A DNA stretch of 64,000 bases, taken from Erwinia_E haradaeae_E (GTDB taxonomy: Bacteria > Pseudomonadota > Gammaproteobacteria > Enterobacterales > Enterobacteriaceae). Location of the stretch: contig NZ_LR217737.1 in the NCBI RefSeq assembly GCF_900699015.1, positions 930,001 through 994,000 of the forward strand, written 5' to 3'. Below the pieces are notes generated by a model that was not told the DNA's origin, did no database searches, and saw only the letters and a program-made list of their open reading frames with translations. How positions within the stretch are numbered: the stretch's first letter is position 1; every line of letters starts with the position of its first letter. The position numbers and the translations under genes are program-made. Positions 42,040 through 52,225 of the stretch are shown piece by piece.

Positions 42040-42711
42040 ATGCAGTATCCAATTAATTCAATATTTCAAACTTTGCAAGGAGAAGGTCTACATGCTGGTG
42101 TACCAGCAATATTTATTCGTCTTCAAGGCTGTCCTATAGGATGCATGTGGTGCGACACTAAATATACTTGGAAAACACTCTTAAACCGGGAAATATCACT
42201 AGAACAAGTTCTTATAAAAAAAATCAATACCAATTTTTGGTGTATAGCGAGCACAAAGATGATACTGAACACAATCAGTAAATATAAGTGGACAGCTAAA
42301 CATGTTGTAATTACTGGTGGTGAACCTTGTTTGCATGATCTAATCCCTCTAACTAACGCATTAGAAACCGCAGGTTTTTCTTGTCAAATAGAAACAAGTG
42401 GCACCCATGTTATTTTGTGTACAGACAGCACATGGGTAACAGTATCACCAAAAATAAATATGAACAAGAATTATGAACCGCTTCATAAATCGTTAGTAAG
42501 AGCAGATGAAATCAAACATCCAGTCGCACATCTACATGATATAGAAAAATTAGATCTCTATCTCAAAACTATTAATGATTCAAAACCACGCGTGATCTTA
42601 TTACAACCAATTAGCCAACAAACCAATGCTATCCAACTATGCATTAAAACGTGTATTATTCGAAATTGGCGACTATCTACTCAAATACAAAAATACCTCA
42701 ATTTCTCCTAA
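42040..42711 (+). CDS. queE: 7-carboxy-7-deazaguanine synthase
   Basis: Radical SAM enzyme that contracts the ring of 6-carboxytetrahydropterin to 7-carboxy-7-deazaguanine in queuosine synthesis. 223 aa, identical to E. coli in length. C31, C35 and C38 (CPIGCMWC) form the CX3CX2C iron-sulfur site; FQTLQGEG, GVPAIFIRLQG, VVITGGEPC, IETSGTH and ERADEIKHP-like RADEIKHP are conserved. It is convergent with queD, which makes its substrate; a strong hairpin separates them. QueC, QueF and Tgt would be elsewhere. Confidence 0.97.
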   Translation: MQYPINSIFQTLQGEGLHAGVPAIFIRLQGCPIGCMWCDTKYTWKTLLNREISLEQVLIKKINTNFWCIASTKMILNTISKYKWTAKHVVITGGEPCLHDLIPLTNALETAGFSCQIETSGTHVILCTDSTWVTVSPKINMNKNYEPLHKSLVRADEIKHPVAHLHDIEKLDLYLKTINDSKPRVILLQPISQQTNAIQLCIKTCIIRNWRLSTQIQKYLNFS

Positions 42712-43061
42712 CATTAAAAATAAAAAGATCAGAATTTTAACAAATAAATATAAATTTCCTTATCTCATCTTTACAAAATAGTCAGCAGCCTTTCCTCTCT
42801 GAGACCTAGAGATCTTATATAAAAGATCTCTAGGTCTATAAATTGTATTAATGAAAGTTATCAAAAATTTTAGTCTTATAACTATAAAGTCAAATAGATT
42901 ACTACAATTATTTTCTTAAAAAAAAGATAATAAAGCTCTATTATTATCTCTTGATTCTAGAATGCATAATCTAGATCCTTAGTAATCTATATATTCAAAA
43001 TCTGGTTCAGTTACTCCTATTATATAACAATATAGATATTAGATAGTACAATTAAGACAAC
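42712..43061. other. Short spacer between convergent queE and queD
   Basis: Its only visible content is the 15-bp hairpin at 42802-42837. Confidence 0.6.
42802..42837. terminator. Strong bidirectional hairpin between queE and queD
   Basis: AGACCTAGAGATCTT (42802-42816) pairs perfectly with AAGATCTCTAGGTCT (42823-42837) around the loop ATATAA. Fifteen pairs with six G-C are far beyond chance in this composition. Placed between two convergent genes it most likely ends both transcripts, although neither side has a long U tract. Confidence 0.65.
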
Positions 43062-43418
43062 TCAACCACGATAAATACATCCAGAAGTACATGTCTCTCG
43101 CACTGAAACTGAACTTAATAATGGTAATGATAGTTTTATTTTCGTCCAAATCCATTTAACTAATAACTCGCTAGTTGGATTAGAAAGACCTGGAATATTA
43201 TTGAGACAAGAGTGATTTAGCTGATCATAAATGGGTTGAAATAGACTTTCAATCTTAGAAAAATCCATAACCCAGCCAGTATCACTATTTAGTTCACCAG
43301 TCACTTCTAAACGAACTATAAAAGAATGCCCATGTAAGCGACCACATTTATGTCCATCAGGAACATATGGTAAATAATGTGCAGCTTCAAACTGAAACTC
43401 TTTAAATATACTATGCAT
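43062..43418 (-). CDS. queD: 6-carboxy-5,6,7,8-tetrahydropterin synthase
   Basis: Converts dihydroneopterin triphosphate to 6-carboxytetrahydropterin, the step before QueE. 118 aa (E. coli 121). Zinc ligands H14, H29 and H31, catalytic C25 (HKCGRLHGHSF), TGWVMDFSKIE, the LNH and NPTSELL region and the final VRETCTSGCIYRG are all present. The N-terminus is three residues shorter than in E. coli. It is divergent from cysJ, the E. coli arrangement, but across 1.3 kb. Confidence 0.97.
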   Translation of the reverse strand: MHSIFKEFQFEAAHYLPYVPDGHKCGRLHGHSFIVRLEVTGELNSDTGWVMDFSKIESLFQPIYDQLNHSCLNNIPGLSNPTSELLVKWIWTKIKLSLPLLSSVSVRETCTSGCIYRG

Positions 43419-44716
43419 AATTAAACCTAGTTATAATCAAATATTTAATCTTCTAACATATCTAAATACATTCATAATCACACTGTAATTGTAATTTAAT
43501 AAAAATATAAAATTATTAATCCTATTGGCATATCTTCCAAAAGATATACATTTGTATACTGTGACTGATCCTTAGCAGATACTAGATGAATCAGATCTAG
43601 AAGACCATTTAGACCTTTCAAAATATAGATTCCAAAGTTCTATGGTAAGAGTTACAACAACTCCTTTTCAATAAAAAACTAAAAAATCTAACTGAATAAA
43701 ATTACTTATTAGTAACCAATATCTACAATTATCTTAAAGAATGGGATTTAGAGAAAAGACCTAAGAGTTATTATTCTCTTAATTACTCTAATTAGATATC
43801 TTAAAATTTCCCTATTTAAATCCAGATAAACAGATTAATTTCTAAACAATCATGTTATAAAAGAAATTGATATTAAAGACTGATTCAAAATTATTAATTT
43901 TAATTAATTGATACAAATCTGATAAAATTTCAAGTCTTGCTAAAACCATTAAGAATAGAAATATATTATTTAATATATCCCGTTTATATTTTTATAATAA
44001 CACAATTTCTAGATTAGATATACTTCAGTCTCCATAAAGAGATGTATCTGACAAAAAACTAAAGACCACAAAAAATGATACATATAATATGCTCTATTAC
44101 TCCCTTGTTTTAGTGAACAGAAGCAGCTATTCATGTATTTTACCATTAATACTATGCTAATTAAAAAAAATCATTAAGTCATTTATAAATATCTAGCCTA
44201 TTGAGACTAACCAAAGATTTACTTGATCTAGGTTGTAACAAACGAATCTTGATTGCTAATAATATGATGAAAATAATAGTATTTTAATACTAAACTAAAT
44301 AAATTAACCCTTGTCCTCGATGTAGATATAAATAACCATAACACTTGAACTATAAAAACAAAATAAACCAAATAATCATAAGACTGAATTGAATTGTTCA
44401 TTTATATAAACATATAAAATTTATATATTGATATTCCCATATAATTAAAGAAATATTTATTCTACTCAAATTCATGCTAATATATACTAGCGCTATTTTT
44501 AGTCCTATCCTAAAATACTTAGCAAAGATATAAATGTTTACAATAATACAAATTATTAATAAAAATAAAATGATGACAACAAGATAACCATCTAATCAAA
44601 AAGAAATAAATTAAACATTTTATTTACTTTAATAAACTAAAAAAGTCTTATTTAAAAGTGATCGATCTTAATCTTACTTTTCTCTATAAATCTCTTAAAT
44701 CTGGAATTTTGATGAC
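43419..44716. other. Spacer between divergent queD and cysJ
   Basis: 1.3 kb of AT-rich DNA expected to hold the cysJIH promoter. I cannot identify a CysB site. A small hairpin (ATATCTT-CCAA-AAGATAT, 43530-43547) is within chance. No gene remnant seen. Confidence 0.55.
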
Positions 44717-46519
44717 ATGACTACTCAAGCACCTGCGAAGAATATGTTACCACTCAATCCGGAGAAACTGGATCTCTTAAATTCAATCATAGATGATTGC
44801 TCTCTCCCTCATCTAACCTGGATTGCCGGTTATCTCTGGGGCATCATTCATCAAACAGAAGAAACCAAACTATATCCAATAAAAAAAGAAACACACATCC
44901 CAACTATTACGATCCTATCTGCATCTCAGACTGGAAATGCCCGTCGCTTATCTGAACAACTTTATGAAACACTAGATCTCGAAAAATTCCAATCTCATCT
45001 AATCAATACTAGTGACTATCAATTTAAAAAAATTAATCAAGAACAAATATTAGTACTGATCACATCTACCCAAGGAAATGGTGAACCTCCGGAAGAAGCA
45101 GTAGCATTATATAAATTCCTAATGTCAAACAAAGCTCCTAATATGAATACTTGTTCATTTGCCGTATTTGGGTTAGGTGACACCTCTTATGAATTATTTA
45201 ATCAAGCTGGTAAGGATTTTGATAGAAGATTAGAGGAACTGGGTGCTACCCGTCTACTGAATAGAGTAGATGCTGATGTAGAATTTAGTGATCAAGCGTG
45301 CTCCTGGCGTACTCAATTAGTTAAGATACTACAAGAACATATTACGAGTAATACTTCTCAGGTTACTAACACTAATATCAAAAATATCAATTCGATAAAT
45401 AACACCCTATATACTAAAGATACACCATTAAGAGCTCATCTATTAGTCAATCAAAAAATCACTGGTAGAAACTCCAATCAAGATGTACGCCATATTGAGC
45501 TGGACTTAGGAGAATCAAATCTACGCTATCAACCAGGCGATTCATTAGGAGTGTGGTTTGAAAATGACCCAGAATTAGTACAAGAACTAATGGATCTAAC
45601 ATGCCTTTCTATCGATGATAAAGTAATCGTAAATGACAATCTCATTTCTATCCAAGAAGCACTAAAAAAACACTATGAATTAACAATCAATACTACTCAA
45701 ATTATTAAAAAATATGCTGAACTTGCACAGAATAATCATTTAATGACTAAACTGGATACTCAAGAAAAATTACAACAATATGCAAAAAATACACCTATCA
45801 TTGAAATGATTCGAGTGACTCCAGTTAAACTCAATTCTCAAAAACTGATCAACATACTTCGTCCAATCTCTCCACGATTATACTCAATTTCTTCTGCACA
45901 AGAAGAAAATGAAAAAGAAGTGCATATTACAGTGAGTGTCGTACGATTTAATATAGATGGACGAGCTCGATCCGGCGGTGCCTCTAGCTATCTTGCAGAT
46001 CGCCTCCATGAAAATGATGAAATACGTATTTTTGTTGAACAAAATAATAATTTTCGATTACCAGTAGACCCGAATAAACCAATAATCATGATTGGACCTG
46101 GAACCGGCATCGCACCATTTCGGGCTTTTATGCAAAAACGTAATAGCGAAAAAGCCTCTGGAAAGAATTGGCTATTTTTTGGTAATCCACATTTTACTGA
46201 AGATTTTCTATATCAAATTGAATGGCAGAGATATGTTAAAAATGGTATTTTAACTCATATTGACTTAGCTTGGTCACGTGATCAAAAAAAGAAAATCTAT
46301 GTCCAAGATAAAATCTATGATAAAGGTGAAGAAGTATGGCGCTGGATTCAAGATGGCGCATACCTATATGTCTGTGGTAATGCTAGCCATATGGCTAAAG
46401 ATGTTGAAAAAGTTTTATTAAAAGTAATCACAGAATTTGGTAAAATGGATCTTACAACAGCAGATGAATTTTTAAATAATCTTCGCATCGAACACCGTTA
46501 TCAGAGAGACGTTTATTAA
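44717..46519 (+). CDS. cysJ: Sulfite reductase flavoprotein (alpha) subunit
   Basis: Passes electrons from NADPH through FAD and FMN to CysI. 600 aa (E. coli 599). Flavodoxin domain at about residues 60-200 (ITILSASQTGNARRLSEQ, STQGNGEPPEEA, FAVFGLGDTSYELF), then the FNR-like FAD/NADPH domains (VRHIELDLGESNLRYQPGD, RLYSISSA, GGASSYLAD, MIGPGTGIAPFRAFMQ, LAWSRDQ) and the conserved end RYQRDVY. The start MTTQAPAK matches E. coli. The stop overlaps the cysI start as TAATG. First gene of cysJIH. Confidence 0.98.
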   Translation: MTTQAPAKNMLPLNPEKLDLLNSIIDDCSLPHLTWIAGYLWGIIHQTEETKLYPIKKETHIPTITILSASQTGNARRLSEQLYETLDLEKFQSHLINTSDYQFKKINQEQILVLITSTQGNGEPPEEAVALYKFLMSNKAPNMNTCSFAVFGLGDTSYELFNQAGKDFDRRLEELGATRLLNRVDADVEFSDQACSWRTQLVKILQEHITSNTSQVTNTNIKNINSINNTLYTKDTPLRAHLLVNQKITGRNSNQDVRHIELDLGESNLRYQPGDSLGVWFENDPELVQELMDLTCLSIDDKVIVNDNLISIQEALKKHYELTINTTQIIKKYAELAQNNHLMTKLDTQEKLQQYAKNTPIIEMIRVTPVKLNSQKLINILRPISPRLYSISSAQEENEKEVHITVSVVRFNIDGRARSGGASSYLADRLHENDEIRIFVEQNNNFRLPVDPNKPIIMIGPGTGIAPFRAFMQKRNSEKASGKNWLFFGNPHFTEDFLYQIEWQRYVKNGILTHIDLAWSRDQKKKIYVQDKIYDKGEEVWRWIQDGAYLYVCGNASHMAKDVEKVLLKVITEFGKMDLTTADEFLNNLRIEHRYQRDVY

Positions 46520-48234
46520 TGATTAATAAAAAACATCCGGGTCCACTTAAGATTAATGGCCAATTAGATGACGCTGAACGCGTTAAAAAAGAAAGTAACT
46601 ACTTACGAGGAAGTATTGCTGAAGATCTATCTGATAATTTAACAGGTGGTTTTAATGGTGATAACTTTTCCCTCATTCGATTTCATGGGATGTATCAACA
46701 AGATGACCGAGATATCCGTGCCGAACGCACAGAACAGAAGTTAGATGCTCGACATGCGATGATGTTACGCTGCCGCTTACCTGGCGGTATAATCACACCT
46801 AAACAATGGCTAGCAATCGACGATTTTGCTAAAGATAAAACTCTATATGGCAGTATCCGTTTAACTAATCGGCAAACATTTCAATTTCACGGTATTCTAA
46901 AAAATCATATAAAATCAGTACATCAGATTCTCCATGATATTGGTTTAGATTCCTTGGCTACTGCAAATGATGTGAACCGCAATGTGCTATGTAGCTCAAA
47001 TCCAATTGAATCAATAATACATCAAGATGCGTATCAATGGGCAAAAAAGATATCTGAACACCTTCTCCCACAAACCCGTGCTTATGCAGAAATTTGGCTT
47101 GATCAACAAAAAGTCACTACTATTGATTCAGAACCTATTCTCGGATCTACCTATTTACCACGTAAATTTAAAACTGCTATTGTCATTCCACCAAATAATG
47201 ACGTTGATTTACATGCAAATGATATGAGTTTTGTTGCTATTGCTGAAAATAAAAGATTAATCGGTTTTAACGTACTTGTTGGTGGAGGGCTGTCTATCGA
47301 ACATGGCAATAAATTAACTTATGCACGTACTGCGAGCGAATTTGGTTACATACCACTTCATAAAATCATTGATGTAGCCGAAGCCATAGTAAAAACACAA
47401 CGAGATTGGGGAAACCGTACTAATCGTAAAAATGCTAAAACTAAATATACAATAGATCGTGTTGGTCCTGATGTTTTTAAAGCTGAAGTTGAGCGTCGTG
47501 CTAATATTCAATTTCAATCCATACAGCCATATGAATTTACTACCCGTGGTGACCTTATTGGCTGGACAAAAGGTATTAATAACACATGGAATTTAACACT
47601 ATTTATTGAAAATGGTCGAATACTGGACTATACTAATCGACCGATAAAAAGCGGAATAGCAGAAATTGCTAAAATGCATTATGGAGATTTTAGGTTAACT
47701 TCAAATCAAAATTTAATTATTGCTGGAGTGCCAGAATCAGAAAAAGAAAACATTCAAAAATTAGCTGTATCATACAATCTCATAGATAACATTAGCCTCC
47801 AACGTATAAACTCAATGGCATGCGTATCATTTCCAACATGCCCTCTAGCTATGGCGGAAGCAGAACGATTCCTTCCAGAATTTGTAACTTCTCTAGAAAA
47901 GATTATGAGTGCTCATAGCGTAGGGCATGAGTATATTGTCTTGCGCGTCACTGGATGCCCTAACGGGTGTAGTCGAGCGTTATTAGCTGAGATTGGTTTG
48001 ATTGGAAAAGCACCAGGACGGTATAATCTATACCTTGGTGGCAATCGTATTGGAACACGTATTCCACGAAAATATCTGGAAAACATTAATGTAGATCAAA
48101 TACTAAAAAATCTTGATCAACTTATTTGCCAATGGGCAGCAGAACGATATCAAGATGAAAGTTTTGGTGATTTTACGATCCGAGCTGGTATAATCAAACC
48201 AGTAATTAACCCATCCTATGACTTCTGGACATAA
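46519..48234 (+). CDS. cysI: Sulfite reductase hemoprotein (beta) subunit
   Basis: Reduces sulfite to sulfide with siroheme and a 4Fe-4S cluster. 571 aa (E. coli 570). The cluster/siroheme cysteines are C435, C441 (CVSFPTC) and C480, C484 (GCPNGC), each shifted by one from E. coli. Substrate-binding arginines fall in RCRLPGG and GSIRLTNRQTFQFHG. It is translationally coupled to cysJ by a one-base overlap and followed by cysH after 11 bases. Siroheme would be supplied by CysG downstream. No missing key residue is seen. Confidence 0.98.
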   Translation: MINKKHPGPLKINGQLDDAERVKKESNYLRGSIAEDLSDNLTGGFNGDNFSLIRFHGMYQQDDRDIRAERTEQKLDARHAMMLRCRLPGGIITPKQWLAIDDFAKDKTLYGSIRLTNRQTFQFHGILKNHIKSVHQILHDIGLDSLATANDVNRNVLCSSNPIESIIHQDAYQWAKKISEHLLPQTRAYAEIWLDQQKVTTIDSEPILGSTYLPRKFKTAIVIPPNNDVDLHANDMSFVAIAENKRLIGFNVLVGGGLSIEHGNKLTYARTASEFGYIPLHKIIDVAEAIVKTQRDWGNRTNRKNAKTKYTIDRVGPDVFKAEVERRANIQFQSIQPYEFTTRGDLIGWTKGINNTWNLTLFIENGRILDYTNRPIKSGIAEIAKMHYGDFRLTSNQNLIIAGVPESEKENIQKLAVSYNLIDNISLQRINSMACVSFPTCPLAMAEAERFLPEFVTSLEKIMSAHSVGHEYIVLRVTGCPNGCSRALLAEIGLIGKAPGRYNLYLGGNRIGTRIPRKYLENINVDQILKNLDQLICQWAAERYQDESFGDFTIRAGIIKPVINPSYDFWT

Positions 48235-48245
48235 AGAAACTAGCA

Positions 48246-48977
48246 ATGACAACTCTTAATCTTGTTGAATTAAATTCTTTTCCTAAAGGAAAACAAATAA
48301 TCGATCTGGCAAATATCAATGCTAATTTAGAACAGTTATCCGCTGAAGAGCGAGTAACATGGGCATTAGCCAATCTACCTGGTCAAGCGATTGTAAGCTC
48401 AAGTTTTGGAATCCAATCCGCCGTAAGTCTACATCTAATCACAACAAGGCAACCTGATATTCCAGTAGTAATTACAGATACTGGGTATTTATTTCCAGAA
48501 ACTTATCGATTTATTGATCACTTAACAACAAAGATGAATCTGAATCTTAAAGTATTTCGTTGCTCTCAAAGCTCTGCATGGCAAGAAGCACGCTATGGTA
48601 AATTATGGGAAAAAGGTCTAGATGGTCTCAATAGATATAACAACCTCAATAAAGTAGAACCAATGAATAAAGCTCTAAAAAAATTAAAAGTGAAAACATG
48701 GTTTGCCGGTCTACGACGTGATCAATCTGTTAATCGCTCACAACTTCCTGTTCTGGATATTCAAAAAGATATCTATAAATTCCTTCCAATTATAGACTGG
48801 ACTAATCAGATGATTTACCAATATATCAAAAAACATCATTTACCTATCCACCCCCTGCAGGAACAGGGTTATGTCTCAATTGGAGACGTACACAGTACGA
48901 AAAAGTTAGAACCAGGGATGAAAGAAGAAGAAACTCGTTTCTTTGGTTTAAAACGAGAATGCGGTCTACACGAATAG
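48246..48977 (+). CDS. cysH: Phosphoadenylyl-sulfate (PAPS) reductase
   Basis: Reduces PAPS to sulfite using thioredoxin. 243 aa (E. coli 244). SSSFGIQSAVSLHL is the PP-loop-like nucleotide site, TDTGYLFPETYRF, EARYGKLWE, KVEPMNKAL and FAGLRRDQS follow, and the catalytic C239 is in the C-terminal ECGLHE. The presence of CysC and this PAPS-type enzyme (no extra cysteine pairs for an iron-sulfur cluster) shows the PAPS route, not the APS route. Last gene of cysJIH. Confidence 0.98.
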   Translation: MTTLNLVELNSFPKGKQIIDLANINANLEQLSAEERVTWALANLPGQAIVSSSFGIQSAVSLHLITTRQPDIPVVITDTGYLFPETYRFIDHLTTKMNLNLKVFRCSQSSAWQEARYGKLWEKGLDGLNRYNNLNKVEPMNKALKKLKVKTWFAGLRRDQSVNRSQLPVLDIQKDIYKFLPIIDWTNQMIYQYIKKHHLPIHPLQEQGYVSIGDVHSTKKLEPGMKEEETRFFGLKRECGLHE

Positions 48978-49885
48978 ATCAACCTTATCTAGTTCACATC
49001 TAATTAGATAAACTCGATTATATCCACAATATCTCTATTAAATTAATCTATAATGGGTCTATTGAAAGATCTAATTGATATCACCTGAACAATCCCATGC
49101 TTTTATATAATCCATTCCAAAACATTACAACAGATTATTAATTTAGATTAATTCATCACTCTGAATTAATCTTAGTATTATCTGCGATAATATGTCAATA
49201 TATATAAATATCTATAGCATGGCACCAGAAAAGATTAGTGTTAATCTAATTAATAACACAATCCTATTGAAGACACTGCGTATATCCTATTTAGTTTATA
49301 AAATCTGATCACTTGATCCAATGACACTTAAGATTATGTCAACCTTTTTGTCAATCAACAAAATTAAATTTTTTTTTATCCTCATTAAAAAATAAGGATT
49401 TACTAATCTTATATATCGATATAAGATCCGATCTATAAATATCCAGATAATTCAATTCTTGCGATTAGAGACAAAATAAATAATATTATTTCTATTCTTA
49501 AAAAAATTAGCATGCTCACTCCACGCAATTACAAAGATGCTCTATCAGAGATAGATAACGTCCTAATAAATTTAATGCACAGAATCTATCACAAAAAGTT
49601 TATACTTTAATTCAGTTGCTTCTTGTATTAGTAGAGCTACTCATTATTTTTATAATATACACAATAATGTTACATATTGCATAATCTCACATATGAAATA
49701 AAATCAAAAATAATAGAACATTGAATACATACATACTTATAGTATCCTATACTAAAGATTTCTTATTCTAAACTCTCATCGCAAGTTATACTGTTTAGTA
49801 ACTATTGATTCTAATTAGTAATTTAATTAGACTTTATATTGACATGTATAGTTTATTGCTCTTTTATTTAATTATGAAGGTACAT
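48978..49885. other. Spacer between cysH and cysG
   Basis: About 0.9 kb. In E. coli the iap and CRISPR-Cas region lies between cysH and cysD; here there is no repeat array or cas remnant. A weak stem (TTATCTA/TAGATAA, 48985-49011) follows cysH. Confidence 0.55.
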
Positions 49886-51268
49886 GTGGATTATCTGCCT
49901 ATTTTTCTAAATATTAAAAATAAACCAGTACTAGTAGTAGGTGGTGGAAATGTAGCAAAACGAAAAATTAAATTACTTAATGAAGCTGGTGCCTATATAA
50001 AAATCGTAGCAAACCAGTTATGTATAGAGCTCAGCGCTATGCATAAAAAGAATCAATTAGAATGGATTGCTACAACTTACCAATCTCAACAACTAGAAAA
50101 AGTATTTCTAGTCATTGTTGCCACTAATAGTTCTGAACTGAATCATTCTATTTATCAAGATGCTACCTCTCGTCATCTCATCGTAAATGTAGTAGATGAA
50201 CCAGAAAACTGTTCATTTATTTTCCCTGCTATCATTGACCGATCCCCAGTAATTATAGCTATTTCATCTAGCGGAACAGCCCCTGTTCTTTCACAATTAA
50301 TACGTGAAAAAATAGAAGCAGTACTACCAGCCAATTTAGGACAAATAGCAAAGATAGCTGGAGACTGGCGTAATAAAGTAAAAACACGATTCTGCAGATT
50401 ATCTGAACGACGCAATTTCTGGAATAAGGCTTTTAATGGTTTATTTGCTAGTCAAGTCACAAAGGGTCAATTCAATGAAGCAAAATTAACGCTAGATCAA
50501 CAGCTCAATAATGCTAACATATCATCAGGTGAAATTATACTAGTAGGAGCAGGACCAGGTAATAGTGGTTTGTTAACTTTACGTGCATTACAGGTAATGC
50601 AAACAGCTGATGTATTGCTATATGATTATCTAGTTAGTAAAGAAATTCTAGATTTAAGTCGACGCGATGCAGATCGTATTTGTGTTGGTAAACGCGCAAA
50701 TAATCATAGCACAACCCAGGAAGAAATTAATTCCTTGCTAGTGCAACTAGCAAAACAAGGTAAGCGCGTTGTACGGCTAAAAGGTGGAGACCCCTTTATT
50801 TTCGGAAGAGGCGGAGAAGAACTACAAGCAGCAGCACAAGCTGGTATCCCCTTTCAGGTTGTGCCTGGTGTTACTACAGCATTAGGAGCTGCTGCCTATA
50901 CCGGTATTCCGTTAACTCATCGAGACTATGCCAACAGTGTACTTTTTATTACTGGACACTTGCGTTCTGATAATTCTATAACCGATTGGTCAAATCTAAC
51001 ACAATCAGATAAAACACTAGTTATTTATATGGGTTCTATTCAAGCAGCGAGGATTTCTTCACAATTAATCATGAATGGTCTAGACCCAAAAACACCTATT
51101 GCTGTCATTAGTCGCGGTACCTGCCAAGATCAAAAAGTACTAATCGGAATACTGAAAGAACTTGAAACACTGATACAACACATACCTACTCCTATATTAC
51201 TAATCATTGGAAATGTAGTCAAACTACACCACCAATTATCATGGTATAAACACAATAAAAACGAATAA
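49886..51268 (+). CDS. cysG: Siroheme synthase (multifunctional CysG), GTG start
   Basis: C-terminal domain methylates uroporphyrinogen III twice; N-terminal domain oxidises precorrin-2 and inserts iron, giving siroheme for CysI. 460 aa from the GTG at 49886 (E. coli 457): VDYLPIF aligns with MDHLPIF and AAGG lies five bases upstream. The frame runs further back to 49805 but without homology. VVGGGNVAKRK is the NAD-binding loop, NVVDEPENCSF and SSSGTAPVLSQ belong to the dehydrogenase/chelatase, and VGAGPGNSGLLTLRAL, VRLKGGDPFIFGRGGEE and GIPLTHRDYA to the methyltransferase. Here it precedes cysDNC, unlike E. coli but as in several other enterics, forming cysGDNC. Confidence 0.96.
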   Translation: MDYLPIFLNIKNKPVLVVGGGNVAKRKIKLLNEAGAYIKIVANQLCIELSAMHKKNQLEWIATTYQSQQLEKVFLVIVATNSSELNHSIYQDATSRHLIVNVVDEPENCSFIFPAIIDRSPVIIAISSSGTAPVLSQLIREKIEAVLPANLGQIAKIAGDWRNKVKTRFCRLSERRNFWNKAFNGLFASQVTKGQFNEAKLTLDQQLNNANISSGEIILVGAGPGNSGLLTLRALQVMQTADVLLYDYLVSKEILDLSRRDADRICVGKRANNHSTTQEEINSLLVQLAKQGKRVVRLKGGDPFIFGRGGEELQAAAQAGIPFQVVPGVTTALGAAAYTGIPLTHRDYANSVLFITGHLRSDNSITDWSNLTQSDKTLVIYMGSIQAARISSQLIMNGLDPKTPIAVISRGTCQDQKVLIGILKELETLIQHIPTPILLIIGNVVKLHHQLSWYKHNKNE

Positions 51269-51307
51269 ATTAAACACCCCAATTTTAAGTTATATTAAGG
51301 AAAAATA

Positions 51308-52216
51308 ATGCACTCCAGTTATCTTACCCACTTACAACAACTAGAAGCAGAAAGTATTTATATTATCCGTGAAGTAGCAGCAGAATTTACTAATCCTGTT
51401 ATGATGTATTCTATTGGAAAAGATTCTTCGGTTATGCTCTATTTATCATGTAAAGCTTTCTACCCAGGTAGTATACCATTTCCATTACTACATATAGATA
51501 CCGGATGGAAATTCCGTGAGATGTATCAATTTCGTGATCAAACTGCAAAAGAAGTCAATACAGAACTCTTAATACACCGTAATTCAACAGATGAAGCTGT
51601 AGGTACCAACCCCTTTTTAGACAATAAAACACGACATACAGAAATCATGAAGACTGAAGGGTTAAAGCAAGCTTTAAATAAATATGGATTTGATGCAGCT
51701 TTTGGAGGGGCTAGACGTGATGAAGAAAAATCTCGAGCAAAGGAACGAATCTACTCTTTCCGAGATCACTTACATCAATGGGATCCAAAAAATCAACGTC
51801 CTGAGCTTTGGCATAATTATAATGGTCAGATTCATAAAGGTGAAAGTATTCGAGTATTTCCTCTCTCTAACTGGACTGAACTAGATATCTGGCAATACAT
51901 TTTTCTAGAAAATATTAAAATTGTTCCTCTATATTTATCCGCGATACGTCCAGTACTTAATCGAAATGGCATGCTAATTATGATTGATGACGATCGCATT
52001 GACTTACAGGACGGTGAAAAAGTTGAACAACGAATGATTCGTTTTCGTAGTCTTGGATGTTGGCCATTAACAGGAGCAATAGAATCTAATGCGCAAACAA
52101 TTCCTGAAATTATCGCCGAAATGCTAATTTCTAATACTAGTGAACGCAAAGAACGATTAATAGACCAAGATCAAACAAGTTCTATGGAAAATAAAAAACG
52201 ACAAGGTTACTTCTAA
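51308..52216 (+). CDS. cysD: Sulfate adenylyltransferase subunit 2
   Basis: Catalytic subunit of ATP sulfurylase, making adenylyl sulfate. 302 aa, the E. coli length. The PP-loop motif SIGKDSS is at residues 35-41; LHIDTGWKF, GGARRDEEKSRAKERI, FPLSNWTELDIWQYI and RFRSLGCWPLTGA are conserved. AAGGA lies seven bases before the ATG. cysN follows after nine bases. Part of cysGDNC. Confidence 0.98.
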   Translation: MHSSYLTHLQQLEAESIYIIREVAAEFTNPVMMYSIGKDSSVMLYLSCKAFYPGSIPFPLLHIDTGWKFREMYQFRDQTAKEVNTELLIHRNSTDEAVGTNPFLDNKTRHTEIMKTEGLKQALNKYGFDAAFGGARRDEEKSRAKERIYSFRDHLHQWDPKNQRPELWHNYNGQIHKGESIRVFPLSNWTELDIWQYIFLENIKIVPLYLSAIRPVLNRNGMLIMIDDDRIDLQDGEKVEQRMIRFRSLGCWPLTGAIESNAQTIPEIIAEMLISNTSERKERLIDQDQTSSMENKKRQGYF

Positions 52217-52225
52217 GGAGCGATA

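Noticed and set aside
48978..49885. Possible CRISPR locus between cysH and cysG/cysD, its place in E. coli
   Set aside because: No regularly spaced repeats or cas fragments; the interval is plain AT-rich spacer.
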